A stretch of 64,000 nucleotides of DNA from Carettochelys insculpta (lineage: Eukaryota > Chordata > Testudines > Carettochelyidae). Position 1 is the stretch's first letter. Each line of letters begins with the position of its first letter. The stretch covers positions 264,159,798-264,223,797 of the forward strand of contig NC_134138.1 of assembly GCF_033958435.1 (NCBI RefSeq), written 5' to 3'. Shown piece by piece: positions 44,484 through 55,775 of the stretch. The position numbers and the translations under genes are program-made. The notes beneath the pieces are model-generated. The model saw nothing but the letters and a program-made list of their open reading frames with translations. It had not been told where the DNA came from and did not search any database.

Positions 44484-45255
44484 GACTGCATCGCTCGAGG
44501 TGTGCGTGCCTATGGCTCTGCAGACCGCATGCTGTGCAGGCTGCGTGTGTCTGGGAGGGGCCCTTTAAGGGAGTGGCTAGCTGTTGCCCCGGAAGCACTA
44601 GTCAGCCCTGTGACTCTGTCTGCAGCTGTGCCTGGCACCCTTATTTTGATGTGTGCTACTCTGGCGTGTAGACATTCCCTCACAGCGCCTATTTCAATGT
44701 GGTGCTGCGCAACGTCGACGTTGAACGTCGACGTTGCCAGCCCTGGAGGATGTGTAGACGTTATTCATCGAAATAGCCTATTTTGATGTCGCTACATCGA
44801 AATAAGCTATTTCGATGTAGCGTGCACGTGTAGACGTAGCCAAGGAGAGCTTAAAGGAGTGTTCTTAGCTCAGCTGTTGAGCAGTTTGATTGTGAAGAAA
44901 TGAAATACAATGCTGAAGAAAGGTACTGAAATCTTGATACTTTAGGGAATGGGTTTGATATGTTGTCTGGTGAGATGCCATGCTGGCTTACAGAATCACA
45001 ATAACTTCTAAGTTCTAAGACTTCATTATTGTGTCGTCTTCAGAAGCAGTTCTGCACCCTGATACTGACCTGCTCAAAAGCAGTGATATATAGCATCAGC
45101 TGCCATTATATATAGACTCTGATATATTGGGATAAGGTGTCTCAAATGGCTGTATGTTAGTTCAGTACAGTGCATCCAAAATATCTGGTCACTTACCTGA
45201 TTATTTTCTAAAAAAGTTAGGTGTACAACTAATGTGAATACCAGCTACAAACACC

Positions 45256-45420
45256 GTAGCAGAGAGGTAGCCATATTAGTCTGTACTCCAACAAAACAAA
45301 ACAGCAGAAATGTAGCACTTTAAATACTAACAAAATGATTTATTTGGTGATGAGATTTCATGGGACAGACCCACTTTGTCAGATCAATCTCATTTCCAGT
45401 ACAGACTGGCATTTATAAGT
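45256..45420 (-). mobile_element. Copy of the hammerhead-like repeat, second subfamily
   Basis: On the plus strand GCAGAGAGGTAGCCATATTA, GTAGCACTTTAAATACTAAC and ATGGGACAGACCCACTTTGT. On the minus strand the core region reads CTGACAAAGTGGG...CCCATGAAAT, decayed. Shares the ACTTTAAA-ACTAACAAAAT part with the 12.3- and 48.3-kb copies. Confidence 0.6.
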
Positions 45421-48283
45421 AAAGAGGACCAAAAAAAAAAAAAAAGGCAATAAAAACTGACAAATCAAATACACAGAATTGGAGGAGGGGGAATCCTTCG
45501 TATTGTAATAGCAATAATTCTGCCTGTCACAGAACTGAGTCAAAGCACAATACTCAACAGCTACATGTTAGCCCCTAACACTAGCAGTCCATAACCTTGA
45601 CATTGTCTGGAACCATTCTGTGCTGCCACACACCATGTAAGAAAAAGGTTGGAAATGTAGTTTGAACGACAAAATAGAAGATGACAGATGAAGAGGAGGA
45701 ACTAAAAGAGAGAGCCAGCATTTAACATGGATCTATACTTCAAACATGAACAAACTTATTATGCAAAAGCAGCCCTCCTGCAGGAGCCCACATCTGCTAC
45801 CCTTCCAAGCTGCCCTTCTCATACCCATTGCTCCTTCAGAGGCCCTACCAGCAGGAGGTATGCATGAGCAAGAGGAAATCACTAATTTTGCTGAGTGAGT
45901 GGAAATGGGGTAATTACTTTTGCATACCTGACAGCTGTACCAAGTACCAAAATAATGCTTCCTGGTCTCATCTGTAGCACTGCCCCAAGAAAGAGTCAAT
46001 TATCTGTCTAACTGTGTTGCTTGCAGTGTTGTAGCAGCTGTATTGGTCCCAGGGTAAAAAGGACACAAGGTGGGTGCAATTATTTCTGTTGGTAAAAGAG
46101 CTAAGAATCTTGCCTCTTTTTCCTGTTGAAGTTGGCCCAGTGAAAGATATAAATTCACCCACCTTCTCTCCTTGTGTCAAAGAAATGCTTGCACTCAGAT
46201 CCCACTCCTGTTAAAATCAGTAAGAATTGTGACACTAACTTCAGTGGGTGCAAGACCAGACCATTAGTGGGATGTAAGGGAAAGTGTGTATTAACAGTGT
46301 CCAGAATGGAAGGCGAGGCAAAAGTTGCTCTCTAGGTATTGCTTTAGAACAACCTCTCTTATTCTGGCTTTGGTCTCCCTATTGCACCTCTTAAACCTAC
46401 CTAACCTGCAGAAATCTAAACTATCTTTTCTGCCCTACTGTTCTACCAGCCCTTACATTAATTAACCTCCTGCACTACTTCAATCTCCTTCAGCATCTCC
46501 CTCACTTTCTCACTGACAAGGCCTTGTAAACTTCTGGTCCTGTGTACATTTCCCCCACTTCCCCATACACACCCTCAGCTTTGTCAGTGTGGGGCATCCT
46601 CATAACATCCCTGCTCCTCTCCCACAAATGACTCTGCAGCTTCTCACACCATGCAACACTGCTCTCCTCCAAGTCCCTCCTCATCAGTCACCCCTTTCAT
46701 CCAGCCTTCCAGCGCTGACCTTCCTTCCTCATCTCCTGCCCTTGGGTTGGACTCAGTTCACTCAGCCTGATGCAAAGCAATGATATAATGAAATGTGGAA
46801 GACTAAGGCCAACATCTTCAAATGGCAGCTCTTGGTTAAGCAGGTAACTCCGTGCCTGGGCACCCCAATGAGTGAGCTTGCTTTCAGAGGTGCAGAGACT
46901 CTACGGTGGACTGTGAAGTCAGTAGGGGTTATGAGTAGAGCCGTCCTGTCCATAGGACAAGGTGAGGCGGCTGCCCCAGGCTCTGTACTTTTGTGAGCCC
47001 TGCAGCAGCTGCTTCAGCCATTCTATGGATGGTAACGGGGAGAATTACCTGGGTCTGCTGACTGCATGTGGCAGTGGCTTTGCCCCCACATTCACTATGC
47101 ATGTGGCGAGAGCAGCATCCTGTTCCTCTCCACTACCCTCCAGGCCTGGTGTGAAGCAGGTGCAGCAGGCCAGGAAGGCTGTGGAGAAGACAAGGCTGAC
47201 TCTCCCGCCATCTGTGCGGTGGTGACCCTGTGCTGCTGCTCTTGCCATCGCATGTAATCCTCCAGCCCCATTGCTGGGGAAGGGGATAAGAGGAAAGGGG
47301 AGAGGTGGGGCATGGAGGCTTTCCCAAGGCCCAAGCCCTTCCACTGTGGCATTGGTTTGGGGTTGCCCCAGGCCCTGTCCCTGCCTCAGGACAGCTCTGG
47401 TTATGGGGGTTCAGCATACTTCAGAAAACCAGGCCCCACAATGAGGTATCTTAGTACAGGGTTAGGTGCCTACTTTAGGCATCCAAATGTGAAAGCCTCG
47501 GCCTCCACACACAATAAGAAAATGTCCTTTTCTCTTACTTTTGCCTCCCACAATTTCCCTGTACCTTCCCCTCTCACTCTTTGCTCATGGTCACCCCTTG
47601 CTGTGCTCTAATTTAGACTAAGCCTTCAGGATCTGGGACCCAACTTTTTTGGTGAAGTGCACTGCACACTATAGCCATAAACAATAACATTCCCATATAA
47701 TGCAGCATTATAGGCATCACAGCCTAGGCGGAGATGATCCAGGAGGTAGAACTTATCTACAAAAAGTGCCGTCAATAATATGCAAGTACTAAGCAGAATT
47801 GTGTCTGCTCAAAGGATGCCCAAAGCCTTTCCGTGGAATAGCAACACCACTCTTCTAGCACTGCAGAGGAGCACAGCTTTCTCCTGCAATGAACTAGGAT
47901 AGATTTAAAACAAAAGAACAGATTACAGCTTCACACCACCATGCTTCTGCATACTAAATTAATTTTCAGGAAAGACAGATTGATTTCCTGTTTCCTTCTC
48001 TTTAGCAGCAACAAAATGAAACAGCTGCATGCTAGAAATGTTTTCCTTCACATCCTACCTTCATGGGAGAAGGAGCATTCAAAAACAATTAATTGCAGGC
48101 TTCTCTCTCTCTCTCTCTCTCTCTCTAGTTCAGGGGTTGAATTCAGGTCCCTGGCAGTGCATAGGCCAATGCCAAAAAGCCAAGGCCAGGAGAGAAACAA
48201 TATGGCTCATTTTTGGTGCTCTAAGGGATCCACAGTCTGGAGACAGTTGTAGAGGAGACATTCCAGGGTGGAGGCCTTGAATA
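45421..48283. other. Intron sequence, mostly unassigned
   Basis: An A-run is at 45432-45446 and a (CT)n microsatellite at 48102-48127. Old-repeat traces occur (TTAGGTGCCTACTTTAGGCA near 47462). No gene is supported. Confidence 0.5.
48102..48127. repeat. (CT)n microsatellite
   Basis: About 13 uninterrupted CT units. Confidence 0.95.
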
Positions 48284-48412
48284 AGGGAGAAGTGGGTCTG
48301 TCCCATGAAAGCTCATCAACTAATAAATTATTTTGTTAGTCTTTAAAGTGCTCCATGACTACTTTGTTTTGTTACAATACAGACTAACACAGCTACCTTT
48401 CTGTTACTAAGG
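48284..48412 (+). mobile_element. Copy of the hammerhead-like repeat, 5'-truncated, single unit
   Basis: Starts within the core (GGAGAAGTGGGTCTGTCCCA then TGAAAGCTCATCAAC), continues TTTTGTTAGTCTTTAAAGTG and ends CAGACTAACACAGCTACCTT. The CTGA part of the core is missing. Same subfamily as 12.3 and 45.3 kb. Confidence 0.6.
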
Positions 48413-48502
48413 CTCATGTCCGTGTGTCTGTGCTTGTTCTTTGATTCCATTTGTAACACTCTGCACTGCACATAAATGGTCTTCTGGACAGAACACAGGC
48501 TC

Positions 48503-49172
48503 TGTAGCAGGGTGGTCCAGGAGGAGAAGGGATTAAAAGCCAACCCTGGGAGAGGGATGAGCTGAAAGAATGAGCAGCTGGGACAACTGGCTGTCAATTA
48601 CAGCTGAAGCTAATTAGGGCCCAGCTGGGGCTGTATAAAAAGAGAGTTACTTGCTAGGGGAAAGAGAGAAGATTCTTGCTCCAGTGGGGGAGCAGGAAGG
48701 GCTTAGTTTAGGCAAGCTACAGGCCTTGCTAACAGAGCAGGGCTGAAAGAAAGGCAGGTAGAGGTGGGGGAGCTCTGGCCAGGCAACCTCCCAGGCTGCA
48801 GGGCCTGAAACAAGGCCTCAGAATACTAGGGCTGTAGGGAGGCAGCCAGGGCAAAAGAAAGCAACAGGTCCACCACCCCTTGCTCATGACAAGGTAGGGG
48901 CTAGATGATGACTGTCCGGGGGTCACTGAGGCAAGGTGGGTTTGTGGGGAGGACCCCACACAGGGAGGGGGGTACTGCACTAGGGCAGTAGCCTGAGGGA
49001 GGGCATCAGGGTCTGGGAGGGATGTAGGTGCTGACATAGTTAAGGGGAGAACAGATAAGCAGGTATACAGCAGGTGAGATACCAGCCATAAGAAGGTGCT
49101 CCAGAGGCTGGAGAGCTAATTCCCAAGAGGCCAGTAGAAGGAGCAACAGTGATGAGTCATGCCCCAGTTACA
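48503..49172 (+). mobile_element. Solo LTR (670 bp), TSD GGCTC
   Basis: Starts TGTAGCAGGG, ends CCCCAGTTACA, flanked by an exact 5-bp GGCTC (48498-48502, 49173-49177). A TATA box (CTGTATAAAAAGAG) lies at about 48631. I recognise the sequence as a common turtle LTR, probably of a Gypsy-type retrotransposon. The internal region is lost. The plus orientation is opposite to DPP6 transcription. Confidence 0.85.
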
Positions 49173-49177
49173 GGCTC

Positions 49178-50330
49178 CTATTAATTCTACTTTTGCAACC
49201 TGAGGCCTCAATTTAGTAGCCCACTTAAACATATGCATAGTAACTAGCCTTAAGTATATGACCACTCCCACCTGCTTCTATGGGACTAGCCACATACTGA
49301 AAGGAGGCACGTGCTTAAATACCTTGATTAACTGGTAATGACAACTCCTTTGTGAAGACTTCTTACAGCTGTTGTCAATGTTTCATCTACCAGCTCCCAC
49401 AACAGGGAACACTAAGATGCCCTTATTTTCAAAGGGGGATAAGTGAGACATATTTAAGAGGAAAGAGCAGAAGCCAGCCCATCTGATGTAGGACCACTTG
49501 GATCCATTGGTGGGTGAAGAGGTCAGGATGGATGGGCCAGGAAGATGGACTGCTTCCTACAGGAGTGGGAGAATAGTTCTACATCCTCTGGGTACTGGTC
49601 CAACACTCAGCAAAGTCAATGGAAGAACTATACTGATGTTGATGAGAGTTGGGTGGATCCCATACTCAGTCACTCCCCTGGTCTTCTGTGCTCACTACAG
49701 GAGTAGTCTGAGGAAATTTGCAACCCCAGCTAGCTATGCTGTACCCTATGAATTCAGTGCCTGGCACTGTTACTGTTGTATCTCAATTCATACTTTTTAA
49801 AAACTGAAAAATGTTAGCACTTAAAGTTCTAATGCAGACTCTGAGTGAACCATAAATAATTCATTTAATCCACACACATTGGCATCATTTGAAATACATC
49901 AGGGGTTCTATCATTACAGCATGATGAATTTACATTATATGGAGGAGGCTTGGGGACATCAGGGCTCTCAAGGTGCGGCTGTTCTGAGCATTCTTACTAA
50001 AAGTAAACTGAAATAAATTACCGTTGCTAGTGCAAGACAACATTTTTCAGCCTGATAAATAAAACATTAGTTCTAGGTCATTAAATTCAATATTAAACTT
50101 TAAAAAGAGCCTAGCGATTTATTTTATAATTATATTAATAAAATGCACTATAAAACCAATGTGATCAACATAAAAAATCTTTACTTTATTTAGATCTCAG
50201 TTATTAGGTAACATTTTTGAAAGGGCCTGTGCCTTAAACAAGAACCTTTGACTTACAATGAGATGTAGGCTCTTCAATACCTATAACACATTTGAAACAG
50301 GGACTCAGGTCCTTCCCTTATGCCTACTAA
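49178..50330. other. Intron sequence, nothing recognised
   Basis: AT-rich from 49.8 kb on, without a named repeat. Confidence 0.55.
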
Positions 50331-52845
50331 TCACAGAATCAGAATCACAGGTCTGGAAGGGACCTCAGAAGGTCATCTAGTCCAGCACCCTGCTTCAAGC
50401 AGGATCAACTCCCTGTAAGTCATCCCAGCCAGGACCTTGTGAAGCGGGGACTTAAAAACCCGGAGGGATGGAGAATCCACCAACTCTCTAGGCAACGCAT
50501 TCCCATGCTTCACCACCCTCCTGGTGAAGTAGTTTTTCCTAATATCTAACCTACACCTCTCCCTCTTCAACTTCAGACCATTACTTCTTGTTCTGTCATC
50601 TGACACCACTGAGAACAGTTTCTCACCCTCCTTTTTAGAGCTCCCCTTCAGTAAGCTGAAGGCTGCTATTAAATCACCCCTAAGTCTTCTCTTCTGTAAG
50701 CTAAACAAATCCAGATCCCTCAGCCTATCCTCATAGGTCTTGTGTTCCAGCCCCTTAATCATTTTTGCTGAACTCCGCTGAACCTGCTCCAGCAAATCCA
50801 CATGCTTTTTATACTGGGGGGCCCAAAACTGGACATAATATTCCAGATGTGGCCTCACCAGTGCCAAATAGAGGGGAATAACTACTTCTCTAGATCTGCT
50901 CAAAATGTTCCTCCTAATACACCCTAGTATGCTGTTAGCCTTCTTGGCTATCAGGGCACACTGTTTACTCATATCCAGCCTTTCATCCACCATAACCCTA
51001 GGTCCCTTTCCATCATACTGCTGCTGAGACAGTTGGTCCCCAGCCTATAACAATGCTTGGGATTCTTCCGTTCCAGAGGCAGGACTCTATACTTCTCCTT
51101 GTTGAACTGCATCAGATTTCTTTTGGCCCAGTCCTCCAATTTATCCAGGTCACTCTGGATTCTCTCTGTACCCTCCAACGTATCTATCTCTCCTCCTACT
51201 TTCGTGTCATCTGCAAACTTGCTGAGGGTGCAATCCAGTCCCTCATCCAGGTCATTAATAAAGATGTTGAATAACACCGGCCCCAGAACCAAGCCTTGTG
51301 GCACTCTGCTTGAAACCGACTGCCATCCAGATATTGACCATTGACCACTACCCATTGGGCCTGACCGCCAAGCCAGCTTTCTATCCATTTTAAAGTCCAA
51401 GGATCCAATCCATACTTCCTTAACTTATGGGCAAGAATGTTGTGGGACACTGTATCAAACGCTTCGCTGAAGTCAAGGTATATCACATCCACTGACTTCC
51501 CCATGTCCACAGAGCCTCTTACCTCATCATAGAAGCTAATCAGACTGGTCAGGCAGGACTTGCCCTGGTGAATCCATGTTGGCTACTTTTGATCACTTTC
51601 CCCTCTTCCAAGTGCTCCAAAATGGATTCCTTGAGGATTCCCTCCATTATTTTCCCAGGGATTGAGGTAAGGCTGACCAGTCTATAGTTCCCTGGATTGT
51701 CCTCCTTTCCTTTTTTAAAAATGGACACTACGTTTGCCTTTTTCCAGTCACCTGGGATCTCTCCCGATCTCCAAGAGTCTTCAAAGATGATGGCCAAAGG
51801 TTCAGCAATGACTTCTGCCAATTCCCTCAGTACTCTTGGGTGCATTAAATCCAGACCCATGGATCTGTGTGCATCTAGTTTTTTTAGATAGCTCAGAACT
51901 TGTTCCTTCCCCACAGATGGCTGCCCTCCGTTTCCCATACTGCATTGTCTAGGACCCTCATGTGGAAGTTGACTTTGTCTGTGAAGACTAAGGCAATACA
52001 AGCATTGAGTACTTCAGCTTTTCCTATATCATCTGTCATTAGGTTACCTCCCTCATCCAGTAACTGCCCTCCACCTTCTCTGATAACCCGTTTATTGTTA
52101 ACATGCCTGTAGAAACCCTTCTTGTCACTCTTCACATCCCTTGCCAGCTGCAGTTCTAACTGTGCTTTCACTTTCCTGATTACTCCCCAGCATTCTCTAG
52201 CTGTATGTTTATACTTTTCCTTAGTCAAATGTCCATGTTTTCACTTCTTGTATGCATCCTTTTTGAGTTTAAGCTGATTTAGGATTTTCCTGTTAAGCCA
52301 AGCTGGTTGCTTACCATGTTTATATTTCTTACTATGCAGCTGGATGGTCTGTTCCTGCGCCTTCACTAAAACTTCTTTAAAATAGCGCCAGTTCTCTTGA
52401 ATGCTTTTCCCTTTCATCTTTGTTTCCCAAGGGATCCTGCTCATCAGTTCTCTCAGGGAGTCAAAGTCTGCTCTTCTGAAATCAAGGGTCTGTATGTTAC
52501 TGCTCACTTTTCTTCCTTTTACCTGGATCTTGAAATCTATGATCTCATGGTCACTGCAGCCCAAGTTTCCACCCACTTCTATTTCTCCTACTAGTTCTTC
52601 CCTGTTTGTGAGCAGCAGGTCAAGTTGTGCACGGGCCCTCATTGGTTCTTTCAGCACTTGTACCATGAAGTTATCCCCACCACCCTCCAAAAACTTCCTG
52701 GATTGTCTGTGTGCTGATGTATTGGTCTCCCAACAAATGTCCGGATGATTAAAATCTCCCATGAGAATGAGGGCCTGTGATTTGGAACCTTCACTTAGCT
52801 GCCTGAAGAAAGCCTCATCTATCTCATCTCCCTGATCTGGTGTAG
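50331..52845 (-). mobile_element. Long CR1 LINE copy with endonuclease and reverse transcriptase remnants
   Basis: Read on the minus strand, the copy begins inside the endonuclease domain (M-G-D-F-N-H-P-D-I-C-W at about 52760, then the catalytic G-C-S-D-H-E-I-I block near 52550). It continues through the linker and the reverse transcriptase: PRVLRELAEVIAEPLAIIF (about 51830), DFSEAFDTVSHNIL (about 51450), VPQGLVLGPVLFNIFINDLD (about 51290), KFADDTKVGG (about 51210), and the C-terminal half to a stop at 50373. The 3' tail at 50331-50350 is an ATTCTG-type repeat. Several frame changes and stops (for example near 52240 and 51500) inactivate it. It represents a different CR1 subfamily from the 8.5-kb copy. 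Confidence 0.92.
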
Positions 52846-53049
52846 GATGAGGAATAGTATGTCAATGAGAGGGGGCTTGAGAGAAGAGGGCTCAGTTACA
52901 TTATTTTTTGTCTGTGCCTCTGGCATCATCTGTGAAATAGTGATACTAGTAAGCATGACCACATTTACGTGTGCTGAATTTGGGACACCAGCAAGAGTGA
53001 AAGTAAATTACATTTTTTATGGATACTCCCCTATCACATTGTGGAACTA
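52846..53049. other. Intron with possible MIR trace
   Basis: 52905-52960 has a TCTGTGCCTCTGGCATCATCTGTGAAATA-type stretch resembling the MIR core, too short to be certain. Confidence 0.35.
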
Positions 53050-53230
53050 AGATGGTGTTGGTGGGGGCTCAGGATAGAGGACTGGGGGTATAGATGGGCT
53101 GAAGGCAAGGACTGAGAGGTGTGGAGAGCTCAGGGTAAGGGGTTGGGGATGAGGAGCTGCAGGATTCAAAGCAGGGGATTGGAAGTGTGGAGGGGGCTCA
53201 AGGCAAGGTGGGGTGTAGGAGGGAGTGTGG
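53050..53230. repeat. G-rich degenerate minisatellite
   Basis: Repeated GGGGCTCAGG / GGGATTGGGG / GTGTGG words at roughly 40-bp spacing, on the opposite strand sense to the C-rich minisatellite at 16.5 kb and of similar style. Confidence 0.5.
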
Positions 53231-53479
53231 CAGTTTTGGTCATGACTGGTTACCCTGCCCTGCTCCTGTTTCCAGCTAAATGGGAGCTGCAGTTGTGGGG
53301 TCAGTGCCTGCAGGCAAGGCTGCAGACAAAACCCTCCTGCTGGTCCCCCATAAACTGAATGCTACAGGAATGGCATATGGTAAAGGCATTGTCTGGCCAC
53401 GCTCGTAATAGCACTCTTTGACTTTCATCCATTGACTCTCTTTTCTGTTTAGGTCTTTGGGCCAAGCACCATCTCTCAC

Positions 53480-53570
53480 TATGTGTTGGTACGGTGCCTA
53501 ACACAACAGGGCCTGATCCCAGCTGGCATCTCTAGACATTGCCATGATAGAAAAAATAAATAACAATGTG
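53480..53570 (+). repeat. MIR-like SINE 3' end
   Basis: GTACGGTGCCTAACACAACA, then GGGCCTGATCCCAGCTGG and ATTGCCATGATAGAAAAAAT AAATAA: the order of amniote MIR-type 3' ends. Confidence 0.55.
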
Positions 53571-54037
53571 TTGCCAGATGTCACAGTAAACACTAATTCA
53601 ACTGGGGCTCGAAAAACATCCTGCAAGCAGCAGGTACTGGTGGCACACCACATCCATTCAATTTTAGCAACCCAGTGAAGAGGCAGCTTTCCAATTCACA
53701 AAGAAAAAATGTACTTTTGGTGTGGGTGACATGTACTTGCCACTACGGGAAAGCTAACAAAACCAAAACAAATATTTGTCATGTTGACCTGGTGTACAGG
53801 ATGGGATTCATTTGTTAATAGCCACCTTGACATGACTCACAGCACTGCATCCACGGAAAAAGGGAGGAATGCTCATGAGATCTGCAAGTGCAGCATTCAG
53901 GAAGCAGAAGGTACTTTAATAGGTATATATCAGCACAGTTCCCAACAGTTAACAACACTGTAGCAATTTACACCAGCTCAGAATATAGCTCAAAATATTC
54001 CTTCTCTATATTTACATGGCTACGTACTCTGCCACAA

Positions 54038-54202
54038 GGGTTCCCTCTTATTTTTATCACCTGTGGGTAAAATAATGTTATGTGCACCAAGACGTGTAGG
54101 TGTGCACCACCGATAAACACATGCTGTCCACTGTGAATTGCTGTGGGTGTCCTGCTAATCAGCTGGGTGGCCACCTAAGCGCTCAGCTTACAGGGAACAC
54201 TG
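54038..54202 (+). mobile_element. hAT-like non-autonomous element, GGTTCCCTCTTAT type
   Basis: Starts AAGGGTTCCCTCTTATTTTT, contains GTTATGTGCACCAAGACGTG and GGTGGCCACCTAAGCGCTCA, and ends GCTTACAGGGAACAC. The ends are short inverted repeats (GGTTCCCT and AGGGAAC). Flanks TGCCACA and TGCCTACA may be a degraded 8-bp duplication. Inverted relative of 19262-19446. Confidence 0.6.
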
Positions 54203-54609
54203 CCTACAACTGGCCATTTTCTCCCTTACAGGTGTGTCTTCTCCCACTGAGGACTGGAGCTGTGATCCTGTCCCTCAGAACACATCTTGTGGGGCTGATT
54301 TAGATCATTTTTGCCTTCAGACTGAAGTCTGGAAACCATGGGAAATTATTAAAGACAGGGCACACAGACGTGAAAATTCCAGTGCTACTAGGAAGTAAGG
54401 AACTAAAATCCTTCGGGTTTGCACTCATGAAGCCCCAACACAAGAAGGAATCTTTGTTGAGGAGTAAAAAAGTAAATGGCCCATGCTTACACATCTTCCT
54501 GAACAGGGGTTTGAATGCAGTGAATGTGTGGTTCTCACCAACACCAATGTAATTCTATGGATTCAATAGTAATTAAGAAAGATAATTAATTCTTGGTATG
54601 CCGACGAAT
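54203..54609. other. Intron sequence, nothing recognised
   Basis: No repeat or gene supported. Confidence 0.5.
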
Positions 54610-55135
54610 ACTGCATGCAGACGTGGCCACCCTATCTCAAAAAAGATATGTTTGAATTGGAAAAGATTAAGAAAAGGGCAACGAAATTATGATGGGTAGA
54701 GAACAGCTCAAGAGAGATTAATAAGACAGGGACTACTCAGCTTGGAAAAGAGAACACTAAGGGAGGATAAGACAGAAACCTATAAAATCATGACTGATGT
54801 AGAGAAAATAAACTAGGAAGTGTTATTTACTCATAACTCTAGGGGTCACCAAATCAAACTCAGAGGCAGCAGATTTAAAAACAAAGAAAATGAAGTATTT
54901 CTTCACATAATGCATGGACGACTTGCACCAGAGAATCTTGTGAAGGACAAGAAAATAATAACTAAATCAAATAAGAACAAGATAAATTCATAAAGGATGG
55001 GGCCATCAATGGCTATTAGCCAGGATGGACAGGGATGGTGTTGGAAGCCTTTGTTTGTCAGAAGCTGGGACTGGGCAACTGGGGATGGATCACCTGATGC
55101 TTACCTCTTCTGTTCATTCCCTCTAAAGTCCATTG
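54610..55135 (+). mobile_element. CR1 LINE 3' fragment, degenerate
   Basis: C-terminal CR1 coding traces (a LEKIKKRATK-like stretch at about 54655, then TYKIMTDVEKIN near 54777, and SRGHQIKLRGSRFKNKE near 54840) run into the 3' UTR with CAATGGCTATTAGCCAGGAT at 55007. Stops and frame changes are frequent. Confidence 0.85.
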
Positions 55136-55567
55136 ATATCAATGCCACAACCAAATTCCATTAACACCAATGGATCAGAAATTGAGAGATTTCATTGGCT
55201 GAATTACACTGAAAGCAAATCATTGAGACTGTTTGACTATGCCTAACCATGCAATGTGCCTGTCATTGGTTCAGCTTTTAAACTCTTGGATTTTATCACA
55301 GAACACAGAGAAAGAGAGAGAGAATCTAGATTTCAGATCTCTATACATTACAGTGGGTTATGTTGTGATGACAAGGTTCCAAGATTCAATTATTTTGTTG
55401 GAATTCTAAAACACCCAGGGTTCCTTCCGTCCATCAATTCCCACTTTTACACACATCTTTCTGCACCATTTTCTACTAAGCTGTTAGTTTGAAACAGGCT
55501 TCTTCAATGAGTGCTAAGGGAAGAAAAATAATTTGCATTTTAAGAAACAAAAACAGCGGCACAACAG

Positions 55568-55775
55568 GACAGAGGGTGCGTGGTGTACTGAGAAAAGCAT
55601 GGGCTAGAACTTTAGACTGCTGAGCTCTGTTTCAAGCTCTTCTGCTGAGCTGATGGTCACCATAAGCCTTATTTACCAGTTACCCAGATGCACAAAGAAT
55701 ATAGGTTTTACCTATCCAACGTGTACTGTTTTAATGTTTGTAAAGTGCTTTGGGGCTCTTGGCTGAAGGGCAAGT
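55568..55775 (+). repeat. MIR-type SINE, old
   Basis: Order of blocks fits MIR: GAAAAGCATGGGCTAGAACT, GAGCTCTGTTTCAAGCTC (box B region), then GTTTGTAAAGTGCTTTGGGG at 55736-55755. Followed at 55780-55880 by an older palindromic repeat with ATTACACTGG and its inverse. Confidence 0.6.

Larger units (their letters stand above)
40381..44841 (+). mobile_element. PIF/Harbinger DNA transposon, 4.46 kb, complete ends, two gene remnants
   Basis: Left end (A)GCCACGTATACACGTGCACG and right end CGTGCACGTGTAGACGTAGC(C) are inverted repeats; about 31 of 36 terminal positions match by eye. Between them lie two convergent spliced genes: a Myb/SANT-like protein from the left (plus strand) and a DDE transposase from the right (minus strand). 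This is the gene pair expected for an autonomous PIF/Harbinger element. Flanks are AAA and AAG, matching in two of three positions of the usual 3-bp duplication. Both genes are broken, so the copy is no longer autonomous. A solo LTR sits in the Myb-like intron. Confidence 0.93.
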
